Shown here one piece after another: positions 24,198-36,149 of a DNA stretch of 64,000 nt; within the stretch, counting starts at the first letter, position 1; each line of letters starts with the position of its first letter. The translations under genes were made by a program, and so were the position numbers. Origin of the DNA: Guadua angustifolia (lineage: Eukaryota > Streptophyta > Magnoliopsida > Poales > Poaceae); assembly GCA_036346375.1 (NCBI GenBank), contig CM070508.1, forward strand, positions 13,572,852 through 13,636,851. The letters run 5' to 3'. The notes beneath the pieces were generated by a model. The model was not told the DNA's origin. It ran no database searches and worked only from the letters and a program-made list of their open reading frames with translations.

Positions 24198-25195
24198 CAA
24201 CCACCGGGCGACTAGCCCCTAACCTCACCGCGATGCAAACCTGAACGCTTAGGTTAGGTCAATACTTCAGCACTTCTTGGGTGATTGCAAGCAGCCGGTA
24301 CAAACACAAACAAAAGTTACGCAGGACACGCAGAACGTAGACAAATAGAGTCTTAAGTCCCTGCGCGAGGTTGTCACTAGCCCATGCCCTTTCGGAACTT
24401 AGATCCTAGCGATCTCTCGGAACTAGACTACGGCGTCGCGTGTCAAGGTAGCGGGTCCCCAGGAGTGGTTTTGGGCCTGTGGTGTTCACGGTGGCAACCC
24501 GAGGTGCGCTAGCCGCATTGAAACACCATGCCGCACTCACCCCGTGGTCGCCCGTCCCTGCCCGACGCAAACGCTGAGCGTCTTCCTTTATCAGCAAGGA
24601 GCCATCAGGTTACCGGCACCTGTGACAACCACGCACAACCCGACCCAACAGGGCGCAAATATGAAAGACAGGTCAAAAAATACTCAATGCAAATAACTTA
24701 TCTTGATCCAACCGCCGGGCGACCAGTCCCCAGGCTTGCCGCGATGCGGTCTCGAACATTTAAATTAAGCCAGTGCTTCAACACTTCATCTGTGATTGCA
24801 CGAAGCCACTGAAAACACAAGTAGACGTTACACGGGGCATACGGGAAATAGACTAAAAGAATATAAGTCTCCGCGTGGGGTTTTTCATGGTCCCTCTCTT
24901 TTTGGAACTTAAGCCCTTGTGATTTTTCTCGGAACCAAACCGCGGCGTCGCGTGTCAAGGTAGCGGGTCCCCAGGAGTGGTTTTGGGCCTGCGGTGTTCG
25001 CGGTGGCAACCCGAGGTGCGCTAGCTGCTTTGAAGCACCGTGCCGCACTCGACGCAAACGCCGGGTGTTACCGCATATCAACAAGGAGCTGCCAAACTGT
25101 TGGTACCAATGACACCCACGCGAAATACTACCCACCGGGGCACAAGTAGGGAAGATAAAGCAAAAGCCTTTAAGGCAAACAACTTCACTGACCGT
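24198..25195. repeat. 511-bp tandem repeat, two copies, inside the gypsy element
   Basis: Units start at 24198 (caaccaccgggcg) and 24709 (caaccgccgggcg). An almost unchanged core, cggcgtcgcgtgtcaaggta, lies at 24431 and 24943. The copies have diverged by scattered substitutions and small indels. They fill the space between the integrase end and the antisense gene, where Tat-lineage elements often carry tandem repeats. Confidence 0.85.
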
Positions 25196-25239
25196 CAGCA
25201 GTCGCCTATCAGCTAGGGGAGAGCCCACTCTTTTAGCTA

Positions 25240-28200
25240 ATCAGAGCGGACTACCAAGTACTTACAGTTCTTAGGGATAAAATTTTCACAACAACTCCAA
25301 GTTGTGGGGGTTCGCCAGCTCTTGGCCGTCCTCAGTGGCCAACCGGACCGCCCCGGGTCGAGATACTGAGACCACCTTAAAGGGGCCCTCCCACAGGGGA
25401 AACAGCTTGTGGCGCCCGGCATGCGTCTGGATTCTGCGCAAGACTAGGTCACCCATTGCCAGTGTTCACTCGTGGACCCGGGTGGCGTGGTACCGCCTGA
25501 GACTTTGCTGGTACCGAGCGGCACGCAGGGCTGCCCGGTCGCGCACCTCTTTCAAAAGGTTGACTTCTTCTCCGCGGTGGTCTTCTTGGCCTTCCTCACT
25601 GAACGCCGAAATGCGTGGGGAGCCAAGCGACAGCTCGGATGGAAGAACAGCTTTCGCCCCATTGACCAGGAAGAAAGGTGTTTCTCCAGTCGCCTGGTTG
25701 GGTGTGGTGCGAAGCGACCACAACACAGCCGGGAGTTCTTCCGTCCACCGCGCCCCCCGCTTATGGAGCCGATCAAATGCTCTAGTTTTAAGGCCCCTCA
25801 ACACCAGCGCGTTGACGCGCTCCGCTTGGCCATTACTCCTTGGATGGGCCACCGAAGCAAAGCATACCTTGCTGCCCATCTCATCACAAAACTCCAGGAA
25901 TGCCGCGTTGGTGAATTGAGTGCCATTATCTGTGATGATGTGATTGGCGACTCCAAAGCGGGTGAAGATTCCGTGAATGAACTTGATAGCAGTGGAAGCC
26001 GTGATGGCGCGCTCTGCTTTGGCTTTAACCCACTTGGTAAACTTGTCGATGGCGACGAACAGATGGGTGAAGCCCCCTGTGGCCCGCAGGAACGGGCCCA
26101 GGATATCCAGCCCCTAGACCGCGAACGGCCAAGAGAGCGGGATGGTTTGTAGGGCTTGGGCTGGTCGGTGGATTTGCTTGGCGAAGAATTAGCATGCTTC
26201 GCATTTCCTCACTAGCTCGCAAGCATCTTGGAGGGCAGTAGTCCAATAAAATCCTTGGCGGAACGCTTTACCGACCAGCGTCCAACTGGACATATGGCTC
26301 CCGCACATGCCTCCATGGATATCAGAGAACAAATTGCTCCCCTCTTTCCGAGTGATGCACTTCAGAAGAATTCCATTTCTACTCCAGCGGTATAGGTCCC
26401 CACCTACCAGAGTATAGCACTTGGCCTTGCGTGCAATTTTCTCGGCTGACGCATCATCGTCAGGGATCACTTGGTCCCGCAGGAAGGCTAGGATTGGATC
26501 CATCCACTGCTCTTCCCGGCCAAGTGTGGCGATCACGTGGTGATCGCCCGGGTACTCTACCTGGCCAAGCTTTTCCCCGGGTGCCGCACCAGCGACACCG
26601 CCGTCTTCCCACCCAGAACCGGAGGCCGAGACAGCCACGCCGCCTTCCCCACTCGAAGTCGGAGGCATGACGCTGCACCGCTGCCCCACCTTGAACGCAA
26701 GGCGATGTGGTGTCATCTTTCTTCAAAGACCCCAACCGGGACAGCAAATCTTGATGACGCGAGCTGTGAAAGCTCGTCCGCCATATGGTTGTCGTGTCGA
26801 GGGATATGGATATATCCCAGTCCTTCGAAGTGGCATTCCATCTTTCTGACCTCGGTCAAGTACGCGGCCATGGTGGGGTCAAAACATTGAAATTCCTTTC
26901 GTGCCTGATTGATGAGCAGCAGGGAGTCGCCTCTGACTTGGAGGCACCGAACGCCTAACGCCGAGGTGGCGCGCAGCCCCGCCAGCTGGCTCTCATATTC
27001 GGTGATGTTGTTGGTGGCCTTGAAGTCCAGGGAGACCACGTACTGGATGATGTCACCGATCGGGGAGACCAGGACAACTCCAACCCCCGCGCCTTCGAGC
27101 CTGAAGGAGCCATCGAAGAACAAAGTCCAGGGAGAAGGCGCGGATATCTCTTCGGCTTCAGGAGCGGCGGGAGTCCATTCGGCAATAAACTCTACCATCT
27201 TCTGGCTCTTGATGGCGGTGTGGGGTATAAACTTGAGGCAGAATTCCCCCAGCTCCACCGACCACTTGGCGACACGGCCTTCAGCTTCCCGGTTGTGGAG
27301 GATCTCTCGCAAAGGGTAGGAAGTGACCACCGTGATCTCTCGCCCCTGGAAGTAGTGCCGCAGCTTCCTGGATGCCACCAGACAACGTCTGACATCTTTT
27401 GTGCCCTCGGTACTGGTTTCGACCTCGTGTAGCACCTTCTCGGCGTAGTAGACCCGCTCGGGCGCCCTCCTCTCGCCACCGATGCGCGCTCACCACCACA
27501 GGGGTAGCGGCGATGTACAGGAGCAATGGTTCGCCAGGCAATGGGGCGACTAGTACCGGCGGAGAGGAGAGGTACTGCTTCAAATCTTCAAACGCTCGTT
27601 GGGCCTATTCGGTCCACTCGAAATGGTTCGTCTTCTTCAGCAGCTTGAATAGGGGCAAACTTCTTTCTCCCAACCAGGCGATAAATCGCCCGAGGGATGC
27701 CAGGCGACCAGCGAGCCACTGCACCTGCTTGAGTCGAACCAGTGGCTTCGTGTGCTCGATGGCTGCTATCTTGTCAGGATTGGCTTCAATGCCCTGACTG
27801 GACACGAGGAATCCTAACAGCTTCCCAGAGGACACGCCGAACACACATTTCTCGGGGTTGAGCTTTAAGCAATTCTTTCAAAGGTTGGCGAAGGTTTCCT
27901 CCAGGTCTTCGATCAGTTTTTCACTCTTCTTAACTATCATAACCAAGTCATCGACGTACACCTCAAGATTTCACCCTATTTGTGGACGAAAAGAAATATG
28001 CATGGCACGTTGATAAGTGGAACCAGCATTTTTTAACCCAAAAGCCATTCTGATATAGCAATAAACACCCATTGGGGTTACAAAAGCGGTTTTTTCTTCA
28101 TCTTCTGCCGCCATACTAATCTGGTGGTACCCAGAGTACGCGTCCAGAAAGCACAGCAGTTCGCATCCTGCCGTCGAGTCGACGATGAGATCGACGCGTG

Positions 28201-28960
28201 GCAGGGGGTAAGGATCCTTTGGGCAGGCCTTGTTGAGGTCGGTGAAGTCGACGTACATCCGCCACTTCCCGTTGGATTTCTTGACAAGCACAGGGTTGGC
28301 AAGCCACTCGAAGTGAGAGACTTCCCTGACAATCCCTGCGCGCAGCAGTTTCTCTACCTCCTCCCGAATGGCATCTTGCCGCTCTGGTGCCTGCCTTCGG
28401 ACCTTTTGCCGGACCGGGCGCACTCCTGGGGACCCCAGTCATATCGGACGGTTGCCAGGCAAACATGTCGGAGTTAGACCAGAGGAAGATGACGAGCGCG
28501 TCTTCCTATTTGGCGTTGAGGTTGGTGCTAATGTTAACGGTCTTCCCAGGCTCGCCCTCGCTCAGAGAGACCACCTTAACCTCGTCGGCCGAGCCGGGCG
28601 AGCACGGGTCTTCGCCAGAGGGGCTCCCAGATAGGTGGCATCAGCCGGCCTTACACAAGTGGAGCCAGCCAGGTCCAATGAGTGCTTGTGGCAGCACAAG
28701 GCTTTCAGCCTGTCCACCTGGATGACTATGGGGCCACCAGGCCCTGGTATCTTCACCACCATGTAGGCATAGTGGGTCGTCGTCATGAACTTGGCTAACG
28801 CCGGTCGGCCAAGCAGGGCATTGTATGGGAGGTCGAAGTCGACGACTTCGAAATCCACCATCTCCGTACGGTAGTTGCTTTCCTCCCTGAAAGTGACGGG
28901 TAGACGCACCTGACCCAGGGGCACCGAGCCAACCCCCGGGGCGATCCCATAGAAGGGCAA
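25240..28960 (-). pseudogene. Gypsy pol remnant: RT, RNase H, integrase
   Basis: In minus-strand order: protease end (to 28562), RT (28423-27960 with FLDAYSGYHQI, AFGLKNAG and YVDD), a connection region to about 27605, RNase H (27435-26713 with FFDGSF, NITEYE and HMADELS), integrase zinc finger (to about 26189 with H-x3-H...C-x2-C), and the catalytic core with D near 26052, D in TDNG near 25935 and E in GQAERVN near 25830. The C-terminus ends near 25250 without a chromodomain. Frames change at least at 27970, 27600, 27440, 26710 and 26190, with stop codons, so no active enzyme can be made. Confidence 0.85.
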
Positions 28961-30441
28961 GGTCGGGCTATCTGGAGCACCCGAAATGCCTTGGAGGACA
29001 GGAGGTTGATGAAGCTCCCTCCGTCCACTAGCACCCGCCCAAGCTTCACGTTCCGGATCGTGGGCGAAACCACGATCGGAAGGTGACCTAGGCCGGTAGT
29101 GCTTTCAGGGTGGTCGGCCCGACTGAAAGTGATCGGCTCCTCCAACCACTTCAGCATCCGACCCGCCCCTGAGCTCGGTGCCGTGGTGCAGACCTCCCTC
29201 CTCAGCCGCTTGTATGCCGTGTTGGAGGGGTAGGTGGCCGAGCCACCATGGATGTACACCACGGTTTGGTCTACCTGCTGGAAGGCCAGCGGGGCTGGGT
29301 CTTCGTCCTGGTCGTCATCGTGCAGGGCCAAACACCGGCCCCTGAGCTTCTGCCGCCTGCGCGCACTTGTGCGCCAGGGAGAAAAGCTTGGAGGTAGTGG
29401 TGAGGTTGCGGGTGACCATCTTCTCCCACATCTTGTGGTCCCGAACGCCTCTCTAGAAGGCGATGACGACCGACTACTCAGAAATCCAGGGGATCGTATT
29501 GCAACAATGACTGAATCGTTGGATGAAGTCGCGCAACGATTCCCCTTTCTCCTACTCGAGGGCATGGAGATCGTCCTCCACGTCCGGTTGTGTGTAGGAG
29601 CCTTGAAAGTTGGAGATGAAGAGGCCGCACAACTTCTCCCACGAGTGTACCGATCCTCGCCAGCGGGGAAATAATTGGCCATGGCCTTTTCAGACCCGCC
29701 AGCGGCCCGCACCATTGTGGTGTAGATCTGCAAGAATTCTTCTGGGTTGGTGGTGCCGTCGTACTTTTCGATGGATGCCGGGCGGAACCTTTCGGGCCAC
29801 GCCACACGGTGCAGCCGTCGGGAAAAAGCCTAGCACCCAACACCATAGGGGGAGTCATGCCGTCCACCTGAACCCCAACCCGGAGACCGTGCCGGGGAGT
29901 GCGGATCTCGACTCCCCAAAGAATCGGAGGAGTGGACCTCCTCCTTGCTCTGAAGGTGAGAGTCACGGGAGGAGCCTCCATCCCTAGGAGTCATCCGCTT
30001 GTTGCGGCCTTGCACCTGGGCGCGACGACGCCGTAGGTGATTACGCAAATCATCACCACGCCGCCGGCGATGCTTCTCCAGATGAACCCTCAGGTCCTCG
30101 TGGTTCCCCGCGGAACCGGGACCCGTGTCTTGCACGTCCTTTCCTTTGCTCTGGCCCTCCTGGCCAGAGCGCTTCCTGCTCGGGCGGCTGGAAGCTTGGG
30201 TGCAGTCAGCACGCACCCTTGATCGAGGAGTGCCAACGGTACCTGACCGGTCGGGCATCCCCACGCGGAGCTGGGCCGCGTCTACGAGGCCAGCAATGTC
30301 CCGAAGCCACAGTGTGGCCGAGGTGTCTCCTGCGAGTTCCACCGAAGGGAGGTCCAGGAGGAGACGGACTGCATGCAGATTCTGGGCCGGAGTGGCCACC
30401 TCCATGGTCAACCGTCGCCAAACCGGATGTTCCGCCGTCAC
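28960..30441 (-). pseudogene. Gypsy gag and protease remnant
   Basis: A frame from 30441 encodes an N-terminal region with LRNHLRRRRAQ, then frames at 29981 and 29805 cover the capsid-like part (WPERFRP, EKYDGTTNPEEFL, MANYF). The reading frame shifts repeatedly through 29650-29350. The aspartic protease site VDGGSFINLL is near 29025. All pieces match plant gypsy gag as I know it; none is intact. Confidence 0.8.
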
Positions 30442-30656
30442 CAGGGGGCACTACCGCCTCCCTGCAGGGGCGGCGTGAGACGATCCCTTGTCCGGCAGGA
30501 GTGCCGGGACGTGTCCTGGGCGTTGCTAGCCTCCGCCGCCTCTTTTTGCTGTGAGTGTGAACCCACCATCACCAGATGCATGGTCCTTTAGACAGAAGAC
30601 CGGGATCTGCCGGAGAGATGGCTGGGTAAGCCAACCGCTAGCCCTCTACCTGGCGC

Positions 30657-31747
30657 ACCCCTATCGGCATATTTCGCCGGACAGGACCCTGTCGACGGGC
30701 AGGGTGTTCTCCCAAGACGAAGATTAAGGTTCGGTAGAGGGTGTCTTCACGGTCGGACACCCTAATGGCTCTCGCGCGATGGATCCCGGGGGTCGACAGA
30801 CCAAAGAACACACCGATGTACCCAGGTTCGGGCCCCTAGTGTGTGTAACAGCCCTACATCCTGCTAGATCTTTGTTGATGTATATTGAGCGGGCTACAAT
30901 GCTTTTTTCAGTTCGTTCTCCTTCTCTTTTTTCTTTCTAAGTCTTGGTTTCTTCTTTCGGTCGACAGGTCATCCTTTTTCGCTCTCCCTTCTTCCATGCA
31001 CCAGAGCTCCCTTATATAGACTGGGCTGGCTCGGGCAAGTGAGAAGGTGACATCATACTGATCTATGATTCATTTATTACACCCATCGCTGTAGTCCTGT
31101 CCCTCAAGCCTCATTTAATGTCGTTGTATGGCTTCGCCCGGTCCACTCGGGATGTGACTTTCCTGCGACGGGTTAGGTGTAAGGCGTCAGAGGGATGGGC
31201 CGTCGTCGTGTCGACAGCAGAACTCTTCGCAATCAATGGCTCTGACACAGCGTGTCAAGGGAAGGAGACTTCGAGGCGAAGCCTCCTTCTCATCTTTTGG
31301 TCGCCCGCGTGGCCTAGAGAGTGGGGCCTGACCGCCCGCCTGCTTGCCAGGGCGCCACGTGAGTCGGTCGCCCGACGAGTGGGGCTGACCGCCACCGCTC
31401 GCCCGAGCCGCCACGTCAGGCCGAGCCGGCGAGAGGGGCGGATCGCCCTTGCTCTCCAAAGCCACCCGTGGGCCGACACCCGTGAGAGGGCTCGATCCCC
31501 GCTGCTTGCCAAGCCGCCATGTGGGTCGGTTGCTCGACGAGTGGGGCCGACCGCCCTCCGGTCCCTAGGCCGCCACGTGAGCCGACGCCCGGCGAGAGGG
31601 GCTCGATCGCCCGCCGCTTTCGCCGGCCGCCACGTGTCAAGTGCTTGCCCATGAGTGGGGCTCGATTCGCCCGCCTACTCGTCAGGCCGCCACATGATCT
31701 TACTTATCTACAGCGGAGAGGGTACCCTAGCGTAAAGTACGCCGACG
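30657..31747 (-). repeat. Right (5') gypsy LTR
   Basis: About 1.09 kb, bounded on the left by the decayed primer site and on the right by gtacgccgacg. It carries the minus-strand TATATAAGG box (near 31014), a U3 repeat block with CACGTG words (31318-31695), and a leader-side region absent from the truncated left LTR. The outer CA end appears mutated, so the boundary may be off by a few bases. Confidence 0.7.
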
Positions 31748-32465
31748 GCACATAATCAATCTTATAAAGCATTTGAGTTTATCCTATATTAGTATGAATA
31801 TACTACAACTACACAAGTTATATGTACTCAAAATATTGTTTCAAAGTGTTGATCCTTTATATTATATAGCAAGAGGATATGGATCAATACAATTGAAACA
31901 TCAATTTAAATTATCAACTCCCTCTAGATGTGTGTATTCATGTATATATAGATTTGGAAACATAATGCACATATTTAGACTAAGGCAATGGAAGAATTCA
32001 TCTTTTAAATTGAATCCTAAGTATGCATTAAGACAATATAGTGAATACAAGTGCATATCTTTGGTTTTTCATTTTTCATCCAGATTTGAGACTAATAAGA
32101 ATGTAGCTCAATAAATATGTTAGTCTCATAATGATTAGATTTTTCATTAAATAATGATTAAGCATTAATCTAAAACCAATCACCAAAACTAATGAAGCTT
32201 GAACTTACACCCTTAGGAACTCCAAAGAAGAGGCTTACCTCAGGAGCCAAGGTTTGACTCTAGGGTCAGGGTCTGGGAGTGGTGCAGTGAGGCCATCAGT
32301 CCAATCCACTATCAACAACAAGTTTGGCAGGTCCAAATCGACACATAAAAGCCATAGCTCCATTGATCCTGACCTTGAATGGAGTGGTGCCCCCATAGCA
32401 ACCCCTTATTGACACTACATTTCAAGTAGGGGCTGAGGCAGAAGCTAGGAAGGGTATGGTTCAAG
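31748..32465 (+). other. Probable linker or intron region of the split hAT gene
   Basis: AT-rich to about 32200, then a stretch that in translation holds STINNKFG, similar to the QTTIN word found before DUF659 in plant hAT proteins. No intact frame. Its assignment to the hAT pseudogene is by position and this one word. Confidence 0.4.
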
Positions 32466-33354
32466 TGGTTCTATACTAATGCAATTCCATGAAGGAATGT
32501 CAAGTGCCCGTACTTCACTTGTATGAAACGATAGTAGATTTGTATGTTACAATTCTTGTGATAATTTCACTGACCTCTTATGCTCGCTGTGGACAGATAC
32601 ACTCAAGATAGCATAGGAGCTAGGCCCAGGTGTTCATGGACCACAGGGCCACGTGATCGACAGAAAGTACCTTCGCTAGAACGAGCAGGACATTGTCATG
32701 TACCTTTGGAAGTTCAGGGACAATAGGGCCACATTTGGTATGACAGTCATGTGTGACGCCTGAACTAGGCCTACTCGGTATAGTATCATCAACTTCATTG
32801 TGTATTGTAATTGGATAATGTTCTTCCATAAGACCGTCGATGCCACATGTACAACATTCCCATGTACATTCCTAAAAGTCTTTACTCTTGTGTACTACAA
32901 ATGTACGTATTAACTTCTGGCATTTACATTCACATGCAAGATTTAGGATCACAAATACCTGCTACACGAGATAACAAAAGACATGGCCAAAGAAATTGGG
33001 GCAAAGCACGTCGTGCAATTGGTTACTGACAACGCGGCCAACTTCAAGAAAGTGTGTTAGTTGTTACGAGTATAGTACCTACGGATTATATAGCAGCTGT
33101 GCTTGGCATATATTGTCCTTGTGCTGAAAGACGTGTGTGACATCTCATATATCAAACGGATTGTGGGAGAGGTGAAGAGGATTTGCTGCTTGTTGTACAA
33201 CCACAAGAATTTGCATGCACAAATGAGGCAATATATAGGTGAAAAGTTGGTGAGGCCAAATACCACTAGCTTTGGCATTACCTTCGTTTTCCTAGATAGT
33301 TTCTTGAAAAAAGAAGTTCCAACGGTGGATGACCCATATGCATACTACTACTAG
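32466..33354 (+). pseudogene. DUF659 region of a decayed hAT transposase
   Basis: In pieces, the plus strand encodes WFYTNAIP then NVVKCPYF (actually NVKCPYF after a TGA near 32490), CDA*TRP...YSIINFIV near 32750-32800, FHKTVDAT near 32830, and after an intron-like gap MAKEIGAKHVVQLVTDNAA near 32985-33045 and LKDVCDISYIKRIVGEVK at 33120. This is the order of DUF659 in plant hAT transposases. At least three in-frame stops and shifts are present. The hAT dimerisation domain was not found downstream. With the BED part at 18308 in the same orientation, it likely formed one gene before the retroelement block entered. Confidence 0.8.
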
Positions 33355-33729
33355 TAGGTACGTAAACATATAGTTTTTCATACTTTACATGATCGTACTC
33401 TTTTAACTATGCTTCTTCTTGTAAAACATTTTTATACTCCTATTAATTATGCTTTTGCATGTTGAAATAAATGTCCATACTTCATACTCATTCTTTAATT
33501 ATACCTCTTGCAGGTGGTTCGGGTTGAACGTTGCATTCTGGCGTTATCCATGCTTCGACAGGTACTTCTCTCATTTATTAACCACTTGCATGGTCATATA
33601 TATGGTCAATATATTCTTGTATAGTCATATTTGTGGTGTATATGTGGTGAATTGTAATATGTATTTATTTCATGTCTATCATTTGTGATGACAATGTATA
33701 TTGATTGTGGCCAATTGTAACTATCATAA
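33355..33729. other. Intergenic, AT-rich
   Basis: Expected position of the missing hAT C-terminal part, but nothing recognisable remains. Confidence 0.4.
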
Positions 33730-34757
33730 TCGAAATATCAGCCAAAGTGCTGCCGAAATTTCTAACTTTACTATCTTTTATATCAAAATATTTAGTACAT
33801 TACATTCAAACATATAGAAAATGTAGATAAATACTTTTATGTTTTTTCATATTTTCCCAATTTTTTGTACCATCAGGAGGTAATCTCATGGCTGATCCAA
33901 AAATGCCAAAATTTCGATAATTTTGAACAAAATTTCATCATTTTCGGCTGATATCTCGGTGGTTTTGACCGGATTACAAATTTTGTGACCAGATTTGGGA
34001 CATTAACTCTTAATAATGTTATCTCCTATGAACATGAGTTGAAAACTGAATTTTTTAGTCGTTTTACAAAAAAAACACATAACAACTATCACATTTTTAA
34101 AACAATGTACAGGCTTGATCATACTATGCAAAATGTATGGTACTATATTTACCAGTCTAGGATGATACATAAAAATTTCCAAAATAATTTAACTTCATTT
34201 CATATGTTTCAAAAATGAAAACAAAAGGAACATCAATGATACTTTAACTGTGTCAGAATTTTCTAAATTCGGTTGACTGTGGTCATGATTCAAAATTTTT
34301 ATGACAGCTTAAGCATCACCTTAGCATCCTTCTATAAAATTTTCAACAATTTTAAACTTATTTTGGTTGCTCAATCAACTGTGTGGATGTATTGCCTTAG
34401 TATTGTATCAGGATAGTACCACCGTCTGAATTTTTAAAAATTCCACAAGCATCATCATCATCTGAAAATTGTATGGCAACATTACCTATTTGTCGAGACC
34501 ATTTACAAAATATTCAACAATTTTTCGGACCGTTTGAACCATTTTTTGTCTGGTTCAATTTCACCGAGATTTTAGAAATTTCGGCCGAAATCTTGATAAT
34601 TTTGGGCGAAATTTTAGAAATCCCGGTTGAAAAAAATAGATTTGAATTTTTCTTTTTAAATTTTAACTTGATTTTATACGAAATTCTAAGATTTTACTTA
34701 GATTTTAGATTTCGACCGGCTCCAAAGCATCATCCCAAAACGAAATTTAAAACCTTT
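33730..34757 (+). mobile_element. hAT-like AAATTTCG family, copy B
   Basis: The interior aligns with copy D in the same order: a gccagatttgggacattaactctta block near 33990, a ggcttgatcat block near 34110, a caggatagtaccacc block near 34410, and CGAAATTT-rich ends. The right end cgaaatttaaaaccttt matches the family terminus. The left end is approximate and no target duplication was found. Confidence 0.6.
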
Positions 34758-36120
34758 CTAGGCCCACTTGACTTGCGAGCTAACCTGCCCCTCCACGGCG
34801 CCAAGGGGCGTCGCCCTGCAAGCGCTTTGCAGTGCGAATGATCCTGCCCGTCCTCCCATCCGCAACGACCACCATACACGACCAACTTTTCAGCGTGCCT
34901 CGCCTTTTCAAAAAAAAAAATCCTTGGCCAGTGATGCCGACACATGTGCACGCATCAGCTTACCTAGGAATACCAACTGACTGCCAACGACAACCGATCA
35001 GCTCAGCCGTGGGAGCCCGGATTAGGGCTCTCGCCGTCGTTTTTTCTGCGTGCGATATTTGTCTCGATTCTATACAGTAGAATGTTCATGGCTGCTTAGT
35101 TATGCACGATAGCACGACAGCTCAAGCAGACCTACCGCGGCAGATCTCTCTCTCTCTCTCTCTGAAGTCTGAACCCAAATCTGAAAATCTCTCTCGTGTT
35201 CAGGAAGCCACCACGCAGCTGGAAGCTGATAGGGACGGTACTAATCCCGTCATGGTGCAGCCGCTTTGGACGACAAGTGGATAGAGAGGGAGGGCTGCAC
35301 GTACGCACGCATCACCCGGTCGCCGTGGGCTCTGCTCTGCTCGGCTGCTTCTTTAGCGAGATCAGACCTGGAAAGGAAGATGATAAGGATGAACTCGATC
35401 GAAATGTCACTAATTATTTGTGCGCGCATGTGTGATGCGTGTGCTCTCGGATGAGATAACTGCAACTGCAAGAATCTCCACTTGCTCTCCACTTGTGATA
35501 ATATCTAGACTCATGGGCTTAGAACCTTCTTTTCCCCCCGTTGAATAGTTCGGTTTCCGTTGCGGTCCTAGCAACCTTTTAGACCGGATTAAAGATGCCT
35601 GCATCGATGCCGATCGAGGCGGGCGATAGGCTTGATTATGGGAATTGGAGCGGGATTGAGACGAGGAAGTCGAAGGAGAGACGATGTTGATGATACAGAG
35701 AGGCCTCGACATGCCAAGTCTGAACAGAACAAGTTAGTGGATGTGGATAATTTGCGCCTCCTGATGGACTGATCTACTTGCTTGCAGATGAAAGCAACTG
35801 GCATCTTTGTGTGCTGATATGATATGCTCGCGGAACTAACCTCTCATTTTGGTATGTATGTAGAAGAATGCACAGGATAGATAGAGAGTTGGAAACAATG
35901 GGATGGAACCAATATTTTCCTATGCAACCGACACGTGCTTTTTGCAAGTTTGGCAGTCATGTTGTTGATGAAACTGTGCAAGGAATTTAATCTAGAAACA
36001 ATGGTGGACAGCCCATTTAAAATGTCAGATTCTTTTGGATATACAGATTTTGTAGGAAAAATGGTAATTTTATGAGGTTTATAGGAAATTTTTACCTATC
36101 AAATATAATAGTAAAAACGA
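34758..36120. other. Intergenic, mixed composition, with a short (CT)n tract
   Basis: A pure (CT)n run lies at about 35145-35162. The stretch has moderate GC and several short frames on both strands, none conserved. It could hold untranslated exons of an unseen gene, but nothing supports that directly. Confidence 0.4.
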
Positions 36121-36149
36121 TTGTCTATATACTGCTTCGTATTATCATA

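Larger units (their letters stand above)
20887..31747 (-). mobile_element. Degenerate Tat/Retand-type gypsy retrotransposon with an antisense gene
   Basis: Read on the minus strand: right LTR (about 30657-31747), decayed primer site near 30644-30656 (GCGCCAGGTAGAGGG), gag (about 30440-29000), protease (DGGS near 29025), RT (YVDD near 27955), RNase H, integrase (HHCC finger, then D-D-E), a 511-bp tandem repeat, an opposite-strand gene, a polypurine tract at 21552-21570 and the truncated left LTR. No chromodomain follows integrase, which with the antisense gene fits the Tat branch. All frames are broken. In about 340 bp of LTR that I aligned by eye there are roughly 20 mismatches, nearly all transitions, so it is much older than the copia at 55.7 kb. 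Confidence 0.85.
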
